Assembly (NCBI RefSeq): GCF_002321025.1
Contig: NZ_DCLL01000056.1
Coordinates: forward strand, 1 to 21,080
From: Acinetobacter lwoffii
Lineage (GTDB): Bacteria; Pseudomonadota; Gammaproteobacteria; Pseudomonadales; Moraxellaceae
DNA length: 21,080 nt
Direction: 5' to 3'
This document shows, in pieces, positions 1-7,594 of this stretch (positions are counted from its first letter, which is position 1; every line of letters begins with the position of its first letter). A program made the translations under genes and the position numbers. The notes under the pieces are model-generated. The model saw nothing but the letters and a program-made list of their open reading frames with translations, was not told the origin of the DNA and searched no databases.

Positions 1-56
1 TTTCGCAAGAGATCTAATATATTCAATCCTTGTTTATAAGGTTTTTTGTTATTTTT

Positions 57-85
57 TTGCATACAAAATCAACAATTACTGTTAT
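57..85 (+). promoter_or_regulatory. Candidate promoter for yqiJ-yqiK
   Basis: A TTGCAT -35-like hexamer (57-62) lies 17 bp from a TGTTAT -10-like hexamer (80-85), which would start transcription near 92, about 55 nt before the yqiJ start codon. The surrounding 147 bp is very AT-rich, so chance matches are likely. I saw nothing else in positions 1-147. Confidence 0.3.
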
Positions 86-147
86 CGTTATATCAATAAA
101 AACTTTCAGACACTTTTCCTAAAAACATAATTATAGAGATAAAAAAA

Positions 148-783
148 ATGTGGGAACTGTTTACGCATCCATCAAATATCGTATTTAGTATTAGCCTTAG
201 CCTAATGCTGATGTTTGCTGCTCTAGAATGTATTCTATTGCTGCTCGGCGGCGGCTCTCAGCATATCTTCGAACAGTTTTTACCTGAAGATCCCCTGCAA
301 CCGGAAATAAGCCCGGATCAGTCTCCCGGTGTTTTTAGCAAAGTATTTGACTGGTTATATCTGGGGCGTCTGCCTTTATTTATCTGGCTGATTATTTTCC
401 TGACCAGTTATGGGTTAAGCGGTTTATTGATTCAGGGAATATTTGAGCGCCTGACCAGCCAACTATTTAACGTCTGGCTGATTTCTCCAGCCTGCCTATT
501 TCTGTGTATGCCTGTGGTGCGCTTTCTTGCCATGGCCGCCAGCAAGCTCCTGCCTCAAGATGAAACCTCTGCGATTCATAGTGATGAACTCATCGGACGT
601 ACCGCGACCATTATTCTCGGAGATGCCAAAGTGAATTCTCCCGCACAAGCAAAAGTCCGGGATCAACATGGCCAGACTCATTATGTTCTAGTTGAACCAG
701 AAAACAATCAAATTTTAAATCAAGGTCAGAATGTAGTTCTAACCCACAAAACCAAGAACGGTTTTCAAGCCATTGCACTTTAA
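148..783 (+). CDS. yqiJ: YqiJ-family inner-membrane protein with C-terminal NfeD-like OB-fold domain
   Basis: This 211-aa protein is close in length to E. coli YqiJ. Seen: hydrophobic segments at about residues 11-34, 75-98 and 108-130, then a soluble tail (about 145-211) starting with a DELIGRTATI motif and containing VRDQHGQTHYV, which fits the small beta-barrel (OB-fold) of NfeD-like proteins. Family knowledge: YqiJ/NfeD proteins are encoded beside SPFH/flotillin proteins and are thought to work with them in membrane microdomain organisation. The next gene is exactly such a flotillin, 37 nt downstream on the same strand, so the two probably form an operon. The start has only a weak purine-rich stretch (AGAGAT) upstream, but it places the first membrane helix at the N-terminus as expected. 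The exact cellular role is not settled. Confidence 0.85.
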   Translation: MWELFTHPSNIVFSISLSLMLMFAALECILLLLGGGSQHIFEQFLPEDPLQPEISPDQSPGVFSKVFDWLYLGRLPLFIWLIIFLTSYGLSGLLIQGIFERLTSQLFNVWLISPACLFLCMPVVRFLAMAASKLLPQDETSAIHSDELIGRTATIILGDAKVNSPAQAKVRDQHGQTHYVLVEPENNQILNQGQNVVLTHKTKNGFQAIAL

Positions 784-820
784 TTTTATTTAGCTAGCAC
801 TCAATTGAGACTTTATAACA

Positions 821-2527
821 ATGTTAACATTTGATTTATATAATATTTTAATTATTGCGGGAATTATTTTTGTGGCACTGGTGACTTTCGGTCTCATCAT
901 TGCACGCTTATACCGTCGTTCAAGCAAAGAAATTTCCTTTGTGCGTACCGGTTGGGGTGGAGAAAAAGTGATTTTAGGTGGAGGCGCAATCGTGCTTCCG
1001 GTGTTACATGAAATTATTCCAGTAAATATGAACACCCTACGCCTTGAAGTCCGCCGTGCTGATGATCAGGCACTGATTACCCGTGACCGGATGCGGGTCG
1101 ATGTCATGGCCGAATTCTATGTCCGAGTCAAACCTACAGCAGATTCAATTGCCACCGCAGCACAAACCCTTGGTCAAAAAACCATGTCACCCAATGAATT
1201 AAAAAATCTGGTGGAAGGTAAATTTGTTGATTCACTGCGCGCAGTGGCTGCAGAAATGGCCATGGAAGAATTGCATGAAAAACGGGTCGATTTTGTACAA
1301 AAAGTCCAACAAGTGGTTTCAGAAGATTTGCACAAAAACGGTCTGGAGCTTGAAACGGTTTCCCTAACCGGACTGGATCAGACCGGATTTAAATACTTTA
1401 ATCCACAAAATGCGTTTGATGCCGAAGGTCTGACCAAGCTCACTGAAACCATTGAAGACCGCCGTCGCAAGCGTAACCACATCGAACAGGATACCGATCT
1501 GGCGATCAAAACTAAAAATCTGGAAGCTGAACAGGCGCGCCTGCAAATTATTCGTGAAGAAGAATATGCCAAACTGCAGCAAGAACGTGAAATTGCCATT
1601 CGCCGAGCTGAACAACTGGCTGAAATTGCCGCTCAGGAAGCCGGCAAAAAACGTGAAGCAGAAGAAGCACAAATTGCCGCTGAACGAGAAGTCGAACTCA
1701 AGCGTATTTTGGCCGCCCGTGATGTCGAAAATGAAAATATTCAAAAGGCCCAGCTGATTCAAAAAGCACAGGTCGAGCAAAAGAAAACCATTGAACTGGC
1801 TGAACAGGATCGCGCCATTGCCATTGCGGAAAAATCACGTGCTGAATCTGAAGCCAAAGCCCAAGCCGATCAGGCACGTGCACAAGCGGTAAAAGCAGAA
1901 GAAGAAGTCATCACCGTACGTCAAATCCAGCAAGCAGAGCGTCAAAAGGCAGTTGAACTAGTCGCAGCCAAAGAACATGCTGAAAAAGATGCGATTGCCA
2001 TTACAGTTGCCGCTGAAGCTGGCAAACAGGCGGCAGCAGATGACGCAGAAGCAGTGCGAATTGCGGCTGAGGCCGAAGCAGAAAAAGTCCGCCTGAAGGC
2101 CAAGGGCGAAGCGGATGCGAAAATTCTACTGGCTCAGGCAATGGAGAAACAGTATCAAGTCGATGCTGAAGGTACCCGTGCGGTCAATGAAGCCAATAAC
2201 GTCCTGTCACCTGAACAGGTCGAAATGCAGATTCGTCTGGCTATGCTGAAATACTTGCCTGAAATTATCCGGGAAAGTGTCAAGCCAATGGAAAATATTG
2301 ATGATATCAAGATTCTCCAGGTTAATGGACTACATGGCGGTCATCCCGGTGCCTGTCAGGCGGATGCCCATCATGAAGGTAGCAATGTTGCCCTGTCAGA
2401 TCAGGTAGTCAATAGTGCCCTGCGTTATCGTAGCCAGGCACCGCTTATTGACAGTCTGATGAGTGAGCTTGGTATTCAGGGTGGTGACATCAACGGTATG
2501 ACTCAGAGCCTTAAAGCTAAAACCTGA
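821..2527 (+). CDS. yqiK: Flotillin-like SPFH-domain membrane protein YqiK
   Basis: The protein has 568 aa, against about 553 in E. coli YqiK. It begins with one membrane segment (about residues 7-28), followed by basic residues (RLYRRSSK), then an SPFH/band-7 domain (about 40-220) with the characteristic RTGWGGEKV and ITRDRMRVDV stretches. Residues about 220-460 are rich in Ala, Glu, Lys and Gln and should form long coiled coils, as in flotillins. The C-terminal 100 residues include a His/Gly-rich segment (HGGHPGACQADAHHEG) and a Gly-containing tail. Family members assemble into oligomeric scaffolds on the inner membrane. It follows yqiJ on the same strand and ends 16 nt before a terminator shared with the opposing sucD. 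No strong Shine-Dalgarno sequence precedes the ATG; the start is chosen because it gives the N-terminal anchor. Confidence 0.9.
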   Translation: MLTFDLYNILIIAGIIFVALVTFGLIIARLYRRSSKEISFVRTGWGGEKVILGGGAIVLPVLHEIIPVNMNTLRLEVRRADDQALITRDRMRVDVMAEFYVRVKPTADSIATAAQTLGQKTMSPNELKNLVEGKFVDSLRAVAAEMAMEELHEKRVDFVQKVQQVVSEDLHKNGLELETVSLTGLDQTGFKYFNPQNAFDAEGLTKLTETIEDRRRKRNHIEQDTDLAIKTKNLEAEQARLQIIREEEYAKLQQEREIAIRRAEQLAEIAAQEAGKKREAEEAQIAAEREVELKRILAARDVENENIQKAQLIQKAQVEQKKTIELAEQDRAIAIAEKSRAESEAKAQADQARAQAVKAEEEVITVRQIQQAERQKAVELVAAKEHAEKDAIAITVAAEAGKQAAADDAEAVRIAAEAEAEKVRLKAKGEADAKILLAQAMEKQYQVDAEGTRAVNEANNVLSPEQVEMQIRLAMLKYLPEIIRESVKPMENIDDIKILQVNGLHGGHPGACQADAHHEGSNVALSDQVVNSALRYRSQAPLIDSLMSELGIQGGDINGMTQSLKAKT

Positions 2528-2543
2528 AAATAGAATGAGATAT

Positions 2544-2571
2544 AAAAAAGCTCCCAGATGGGAGCTTTTTT
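2544..2571. terminator. Bidirectional rho-independent terminator between yqiK and sucD
   Basis: A GC-rich stem (GCTCCC / GGGAGC, 2550-2555 and 2560-2565, loop AGAT) is flanked by an A-run on the left and a T-run on the right, so it can terminate transcription in both directions. It lies between the convergent yqiK and sucD genes. Confidence 0.85.
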
Positions 2572-2592
2572 ATTGAAGGTCTAATGTGGATA

Positions 2593-3483
2593 TCAAACCA
2601 AACCTTTATCTTTTAGTACTTGCAGCATGGTTGAACCAAGTTCGGCAGGACTACGCGTATAGGCCATACCCGCACGCTCAAAGGCAGCAAACTTTTCTTC
2701 TGCTGTACCCTTACCGCCTGAAATAATCGCACCTGCGTGACCCATACGTTTGCCTTTAGGTGCAGTTACACCCGCAATATAACCAACAACTGGCTTAGTC
2801 ACATTCGATTGAATATATTCAGCTGCTTCTTCTTCCGCCGTACCACCAATCTCACCAATCATGATGATGGCTTCAGTTTTCGGATCTTCCTGGAACAGTT
2901 TCAAGCAGTCAATCTGGTTCATACCTGGAATTGGATCCCCACCAATACCAATACAGGTCGACTGACCCAGACCCAGTTTCGTGGTTTGTGCCACAGCCTC
3001 ATAAGTCAGTGTGCCTGAACGCGAGATAATCCCGATTTTACCTAGTTGATGGATATGACCCGGCATAATCCCGATCTTACATTCACCTGGCGTAATAATA
3101 CCCGGACAGTTCGGCCCGATCAGACGTGTGCCATTACCATTGGTTTCCAGATAACGTTTGGCTTTGAGCATGTCGATGGTCGGTACACCTTCAGTGATCA
3201 CCACAATTAACTCAATGCCAGAATCAACCGCTTCAACAATAGAATCCAGTACAAAGGGTGCCGGAACATAAATCACCGAAGCATCTGCACCTGTTTCTTT
3301 TACCGCTTCACGCATGGTATTAAATACAGGCAGTTCCAGATGAGTTTGACCACCTTTACCCGGGGTTACACCACCCACGACTTTAGTACCGTAGGCCAGA
3401 GCCTGTTCAGAATGGAATGTACCGTTTTTGCCTGTAAAGCCCTGTACCAATACTTTAGTGTCTTTATTAACTAATACGCTCAT
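2593..3483 (-). CDS. sucD: Succinyl-CoA synthetase (ADP/GDP-forming), alpha subunit
   Basis: With SucC this enzyme converts succinyl-CoA to succinate with substrate-level NTP formation in the TCA cycle. The 296-aa product has the N-terminal CoA-binding Rossmann domain (QGFTGKNGTFHSEQA near residues 14-28, VGGVTPGKGG near 36-45) and the C-terminal ligase domain. The motif GHAGAIISGGKGTAEEK carries the histidine that is phosphorylated in the family (about residue 249). The start is taken at the ATG at 3483, preceded at 8 nt by AGGGG. A TTG two codons upstream is in frame but less likely, because the family begins MSxLxxK. The gene lies 13 nt after sucC, and its ribosome-binding site sits in that gap, indicating co-transcription. 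It ends at the shared terminator with yqiK. Confidence 0.97.
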   Translation of the reverse strand: MSVLVNKDTKVLVQGFTGKNGTFHSEQALAYGTKVVGGVTPGKGGQTHLELPVFNTMREAVKETGADASVIYVPAPFVLDSIVEAVDSGIELIVVITEGVPTIDMLKAKRYLETNGNGTRLIGPNCPGIITPGECKIGIMPGHIHQLGKIGIISRSGTLTYEAVAQTTKLGLGQSTCIGIGGDPIPGMNQIDCLKLFQEDPKTEAIIMIGEIGGTAEEEAAEYIQSNVTKPVVGYIAGVTAPKGKRMGHAGAIISGGKGTAEEKFAAFERAGMAYTRSPAELGSTMLQVLKDKGLV

Positions 3484-3496
3484 GATCAATACCCCT

Positions 3497-4663
3497 TTAA
3501 GCTTTTACAGCAGCAACGATTTTTTCTGCAGCATCAGCAAGACCGTGTGCAGAAATCAATTTCAAACCTGATTCATCTAGTAATTTTGCACCCAGTTCCG
3601 CATTGTTGCCTTCGAGGCGAACAACCACAGGAACGGTCACATTTACTTCCTGAACCGCTGCAATAATTGCTTCAGCAATCATGTCACAACGTACAATTCC
3701 ACCAAAAATATTAATCAATACACCCTGCACAGAAGTATCGGCAAGGATAATTTTAAAAGCTTCAATTACACGCTCTTTGGTTGCACCACCACCCACATCC
3801 AGGAAGTTGGCTGGTTGACCGCCATAAAGTTTGATAATATCCATGGTTGCCATGGCAAGACCAGCACCATTGACCATACAACCAATGTTACCTTCCAGCG
3901 CGACATAGTTCAGATCGAACTCAGACGCTTTTAACTCACGTTCATTTTCTTGAGACTTATCACGTAGTGCCGCCACTTCAGGCAAGCGGTACAGCGCATT
4001 TGAATCAATTCCGATTTTGGCATCAACACACAGAATGTCGCCATTTTCACGCACAGACAGCGGATTGATTTCGAAAAGTGCAAAATCATTGTCTACAAAT
4101 GCCTGATAGGCAGCCGTCATGACTTTAACAAACTGATTGATTTGTCCATCTTTGAGTTTAAGTGCAAAAGCAACTTCACGCGCCTGAAATGGCATTAGAC
4201 CGACTAAAGGATCAACTTCAACTTTAATAATTTTTTCAGGGGTTTCTTCGGCCACTTTCTCAATTTCAACACCTCCCTCAGTCGACGCCATAAAAGTGAT
4301 GCGGCGAGTCGAGCGATCTACGACAGCGCCCAAGTACAGCTCGCGCTCAACCGGATAAACGTCCTCAGAGACTAAAATGCTATTTACCGGCTGACCATTG
4401 GCATCAGTCTGATAAGTCACCAAGCGTGAACCAATAATCTGGTTGGCATATTCAGCAGCCTCGGCAGCCGATTTTACCACTTTTACCCCACCAGCCTTAC
4501 CCCGGCCGCCCGCATGCACCTGTGCTTTCAATACTGCGAACTTTCCACCAAGCTGCTCAAAAGCATACACCGTTTCATCGGCATTGGTGGCAAGTATCCC
4601 TTCCTGTACAGGCATACCATATTTTTTTAATAGCGCTTTTGCTTGATACTCATGTAAATTCAT
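3497..4663 (-). CDS. sucC: Succinyl-CoA synthetase, beta subunit
   Basis: This is the nucleotide- and substrate-binding subunit of succinyl-CoA synthetase, the partner of SucD. Its 388 aa match the usual bacterial length exactly. Seen: the start MNLHEYQAKALLKKYG, the ATP-grasp region with VLKAQVHAGGRGKAGG (about residues 43-58), the metal-binding FEINPLSV stretch (about 197-204), and a C-terminal CoA-ligase domain with NIFGGIVRCDMIAEAI. The ATG is preceded by an AAAGG ribosome-binding site. The gene is separated from the upstream lpd by about 170 nt containing a terminator, so sucCD may have its own promoter there or depend on read-through. I could not find a promoter with well-spaced hexamers in that spacer. 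Confidence 0.97.
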   Translation of the reverse strand: MNLHEYQAKALLKKYGMPVQEGILATNADETVYAFEQLGGKFAVLKAQVHAGGRGKAGGVKVVKSAAEAAEYANQIIGSRLVTYQTDANGQPVNSILVSEDVYPVERELYLGAVVDRSTRRITFMASTEGGVEIEKVAEETPEKIIKVEVDPLVGLMPFQAREVAFALKLKDGQINQFVKVMTAAYQAFVDNDFALFEINPLSVRENGDILCVDAKIGIDSNALYRLPEVAALRDKSQENERELKASEFDLNYVALEGNIGCMVNGAGLAMATMDIIKLYGGQPANFLDVGGGATKERVIEAFKIILADTSVQGVLINIFGGIVRCDMIAEAIIAAVQEVNVTVPVVVRLEGNNAELGAKLLDESGLKLISAHGLADAAEKIVAAVKA

Positions 4664-4800
4664 TGAATAACCTTTTATTACTTCTTTGCCTTGTTATAAC
4701 CCACCAGCACCCAGACGTCCGTCAAAGCAGTACCAGCATTTCTTAAAATCGTTATCTTTATTTTTAGATGATTGTTCCAATAAAAACAACCATGAAATGT

Positions 4801-4829
4801 AAAAAGAGCGACCTAAGTCGCTCTTTTTT
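4801..4829 (-). terminator. Rho-independent terminator after lpd
   Basis: A perfect 7-bp stem (GAGCGAC / GTCGCTC, 4806-4812 and 4817-4823, loop CTAA) is flanked by A5 and T6 runs. It starts 4 nt past the lpd stop codon and would separate sucAB-lpd from sucCD transcripts, at least partly. Confidence 0.85.
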
Positions 4830-4833
4830 CGAA

Positions 4834-6264
4834 TTACTTACGCTTACGTTGGATCGCGTGAATCGCACGACCATCAACCGCAAGTGCAGCTTCATGTACC
4901 ACTTCAGAGAATGTCGGGTGACCGAAAGTCATCAACTGAAGATCTTCTACTGAAGATACGAACTCAAGTGCAATCATACCTTGGTGTACGATATCAGACG
5001 CAGCAGGTCCAATCACGTGCATACCAAGTAAACGATCTGTTTTCGCATCAGCAACAAACTTTACGAAACCAGCACCTTCACCCGCAGCTAAAGCACGACC
5101 GTTCACAGCAAAACCGAATTGGCCGGTTTTAACTTCATGACCTTTTTCAGCCGCTTGCTGTTCTGTTAAACCTACCCACGCCGCTTCCGGGTGTGTGTAA
5201 ATTACAGAAATAATCGTGTCATAGTTCACTTGTGCAGCATGACCGTGAATACGTTCCACTGCCATTACGCCTTCTTCCATTGCTTTATGCGCAAGCATTG
5301 GACCACGTACCAAGTCACCAATCGCGTATACACCTTCAACAGAAGTTGCACACCAATCATTTACTTCAACCAAACCACGTTCAGTCAACTTAATGCCTGA
5401 ATCTTCAGCCAATAAACCTTCAGCATATGCGCGGCGACCAACACAAACGATTAATTTATCGAAAGTTTCAGTTTTGTCTTCGCCAGCTTGGTTATATTTA
5501 ACCGTTACTTCACGACGATTGATTTCAGTACCTGCAACTTTCGCACCGATACGGATATCCATACCTTGCTTAGTTAATAGTTTTTGGAAGTCTTTTGCCA
5601 AAGCTTTATCAGCCATTGGCAAGAATGCATCCATTGCTTCAAATACAACAACTTCTGCACCTAAACGACGCCATACTGAACCAAGCTCAAGGCCGATTAC
5701 ACCAGCACCAATCACACCTAAACGCTTAGGTACTTCTGGGAATTCAAGTGCGCCAGTAGAATCAACGATTAAGTCTTGATCTACAGGAGCCACTGGAATA
5801 TTTACAGGCACAGAACCCGTCGCAAGAATCACGTATTTAGGCTCTAAAACTTGAGTTTCACCTTCGTGAGAAACAAATTCTACTTTTTTACCTGCAAGCA
5901 GTTTACCCGTACCTTTTAACCACTCGATGCCATTACCTTTAAGTAATTGATCGATACCGCCAGTCAATTGATCTACAACTTTGTCTTTACGAGCCAGCAT
6001 TTTAGCAAGATCAAACTTCACTTCACCGGTCGTAATACCATGGTCATCTAGATGCTGAACGGTATCTTCATAACGATGTGAAGAATCAAGTAAAGCTTTA
6101 GACGGGATACAACCCACGTTTAAACAAGTACCGCCTAAAGATGGTTTACCTTTATGAATACGTTTTTCAATACACGCAACTTTGTAACCAAGTTGAGCTG
6201 CACGAATTGCTGCTTCGTAGCCGCCCGGGCCACCACCAATTACGACTAAATCGAATTGAGACAT
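4834..6264 (-). CDS. lpd: Dihydrolipoyl dehydrogenase (E3 of the 2-oxoglutarate dehydrogenase complex)
   Basis: This FAD flavoprotein reoxidises the dihydrolipoyl group of E2 (SucB) and passes electrons to NAD+. The 476-aa protein shows the FAD-binding GGGPGG motif (residues 10-15), the redox-active disulfide GGTCLNVGC (C47 and C52), a second dinucleotide fold (VIGAGVIGLELGS), and the C-terminal dimerisation domain with the catalytic HPTFSE (His about 449, Glu about 454). The ATG at 6264 has a GGAG ribosome-binding site 6 nt upstream; the in-frame TTG at 6276 would place the start inside that site and is rejected. The gene directly follows sucB in the same transcription unit, so it is likely the E3 dedicated to this complex. 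A palindromic repeat fills most of the sucB-lpd gap. A strong terminator follows. Confidence 0.96.
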   Translation of the reverse strand: MSQFDLVVIGGGPGGYEAAIRAAQLGYKVACIEKRIHKGKPSLGGTCLNVGCIPSKALLDSSHRYEDTVQHLDDHGITTGEVKFDLAKMLARKDKVVDQLTGGIDQLLKGNGIEWLKGTGKLLAGKKVEFVSHEGETQVLEPKYVILATGSVPVNIPVAPVDQDLIVDSTGALEFPEVPKRLGVIGAGVIGLELGSVWRRLGAEVVVFEAMDAFLPMADKALAKDFQKLLTKQGMDIRIGAKVAGTEINRREVTVKYNQAGEDKTETFDKLIVCVGRRAYAEGLLAEDSGIKLTERGLVEVNDWCATSVEGVYAIGDLVRGPMLAHKAMEEGVMAVERIHGHAAQVNYDTIISVIYTHPEAAWVGLTEQQAAEKGHEVKTGQFGFAVNGRALAAGEGAGFVKFVADAKTDRLLGMHVIGPAASDIVHQGMIALEFVSSVEDLQLMTFGHPTFSEVVHEAALAVDGRAIHAIQRKRK

Positions 6265-6278
6265 GTTTATCTCCAATT

Positions 6279-6348
6279 AATCCCCCTTTAATCCCCCTTT
6301 TCCAAAGAGGGACCTTCCCCTCTTTTTAAAGAGGGGTTAGGGGAGATT
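6279..6348. repeat. REP/MITE-like palindromic element in the sucB-lpd spacer
   Basis: About 70 bp of the 97-bp spacer is a compact palindromic unit. On the plus strand it opens with two tandem copies of AATCCCCCTTT and closes with GGGGAGATT, which is roughly the inverse of the opening. Inside is a perfect 9-bp inverted repeat CCCCTCTTT / AAAGAGGGG (6317-6325 and 6328-6336), and a second imperfect hairpin pairs CCCTTTT with AAAGAGGG (about 6294-6311). GGG/CCC blocks separated by A/T runs are typical of dispersed extragenic palindromes or small non-autonomous elements. Whether copies exist elsewhere in the genome cannot be seen here. Confidence 0.6.
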
Positions 6349-6361
6349 TTTAATGAATAAA

Positions 6362-7576
6362 TTACAGATCAAGGATAAGACGCGCTGGCTCTTCTAACAA
6401 TTCTTTGATTGTTACAAGGAAACCGACTGCTTCTTTACCATCGATTAAACGGTGGTCATAAGACAGTGCAAGGTACATCATTGGCAAGATTTCTACTTGA
6501 CCATTCACCGCCATCGGACGTTCCTGGATTTTGTGCATACCCAGAATCGCAGTTTGTGGCGTATTTAGAATTGGTGTAGAAAGCAATGAACCGAAAGTAC
6601 CACCATTAGTAATAGTGAATGTACCGCCAGTCATATCTTCAATACCCAGTTTACCGTCACGTGCCTTGCCAGCATATGCACGGATGCCGTTTTCAACTTC
6701 AGCATAGTTCATGCGGTCTGTATCACGAAGTACAGGAACCACTAAACCACGCTCAGATGAAACTGCAACACCGATGTCATAGTAACCGTGATAAACAATG
6801 TCATCACCATCAATTGAAGCATTTACCGCTGGGTAACGTTTAAGTGCTTCAGTCGCTGCTTTAACGAAGAATGACATGAAGCCAAGACGCGCACCATGAC
6901 GCTTCTCGAATGCATCTTTGTATTGAGCACGCATTTCCATGATTGGTTTCATGTTCACTTCGTTGAACGTGGTCAACATTGCAGTTTCTTGAGTCGCTGC
7001 AAGTAAACGTTCAGCAACACGCTTACGAAGACGAGTCATAGGAACACGTTTTTCGATACGCTCGCCCACTGCAACGCTTAATGGTTGCGCTGCAGGTGCT
7101 GCTGGTTTCGCTTGATGATTTGCCACATCTTCTTTCGTGATGCGACCGCCACGGCCAGTACCTGCAACATCAGCAGCTGCAACACCAGATTCAGTCAATG
7201 CTTTACGCACTGCTGGAGCCTGGTCCTGTACTTGTTGACGTTCAACGATCGGTGCATTACCTGCTTCAGTTTGCGCAGCAGCTTGTTCAACTTTCTCTTC
7301 AGACTGAACTGCTTGAGTTTGCGTAGCGCCAGAAACAGCACCTTCTTCAAACTGTGCAATGACTTCAGCTGAAAGAACAGTATCGCCTTCACCTTTAATA
7401 ATAGATGCAAGTGTACCGTCTGCAGGAGCAACAACTTCTAAAACAACTTTATCAGTCTCAATATCGCAGATCACTTCATCACGTGACACTGCTTCACCTG
7501 GTTGTTTGTGCCAAGTTGCGATCGTACCGTCCGCAACTGACTCTGGGAATACCGGTGCTTTAATTTCGGTTGCCAT
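6362..7576 (-). CDS. sucB: 2-oxoglutarate dehydrogenase complex E2, dihydrolipoyl succinyltransferase
   Basis: E2 core of the 2-oxoglutarate dehydrogenase complex, transferring the succinyl group from E1 via lipoate to CoA. The 404-aa product has one lipoyl domain (about residues 1-77) with the lipoylated lysine in DIETDKVVLEV (K43), an Ala/Gln/Glu-rich flexible linker (about 78-118), a peripheral subunit-binding domain (about 120-152, APAVRKALTESG then GTGRGGRITKEDV), a second linker rich in Ala and Pro, and a C-terminal catalytic domain with the acyltransferase motif SYDHRLIDG (H375, D379). The ATG has AGGAG about 10 nt upstream. It follows sucA by 18 nt, indicating coupled expression, and precedes lpd. 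Confidence 0.96.
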   Translation of the reverse strand: MATEIKAPVFPESVADGTIATWHKQPGEAVSRDEVICDIETDKVVLEVVAPADGTLASIIKGEGDTVLSAEVIAQFEEGAVSGATQTQAVQSEEKVEQAAAQTEAGNAPIVERQQVQDQAPAVRKALTESGVAAADVAGTGRGGRITKEDVANHQAKPAAPAAQPLSVAVGERIEKRVPMTRLRKRVAERLLAATQETAMLTTFNEVNMKPIMEMRAQYKDAFEKRHGARLGFMSFFVKAATEALKRYPAVNASIDGDDIVYHGYYDIGVAVSSERGLVVPVLRDTDRMNYAEVENGIRAYAGKARDGKLGIEDMTGGTFTITNGGTFGSLLSTPILNTPQTAILGMHKIQERPMAVNGQVEILPMMYLALSYDHRLIDGKEAVGFLVTIKELLEEPARLILDL

Positions 7577-7594
7577 TACTTAGAATCTCCTGGA

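Noticed and set aside
1364..1780. 138-codon open frame on the minus strand inside yqiK
   Set aside because: Phe/Leu-rich translation of the reverse strand of the coiled-coil region; typical shadow of Glu/Lys/Ala repeats.
3484..3489. TTG start for sucD two codons upstream
   Set aside because: The ATG at 3483 has AGGGG at good spacing and matches the family N-terminus.
4664..4760. TTGACG and TATAAC as a sucC promoter
   Set aside because: The spacing between them is about 21 bp, too long for a normal sigma70 promoter.
6265..6276. TTG start for lpd at 6276
   Set aside because: It overlaps the GGAG ribosome-binding site that serves the ATG at 6264, where the family sequence begins.
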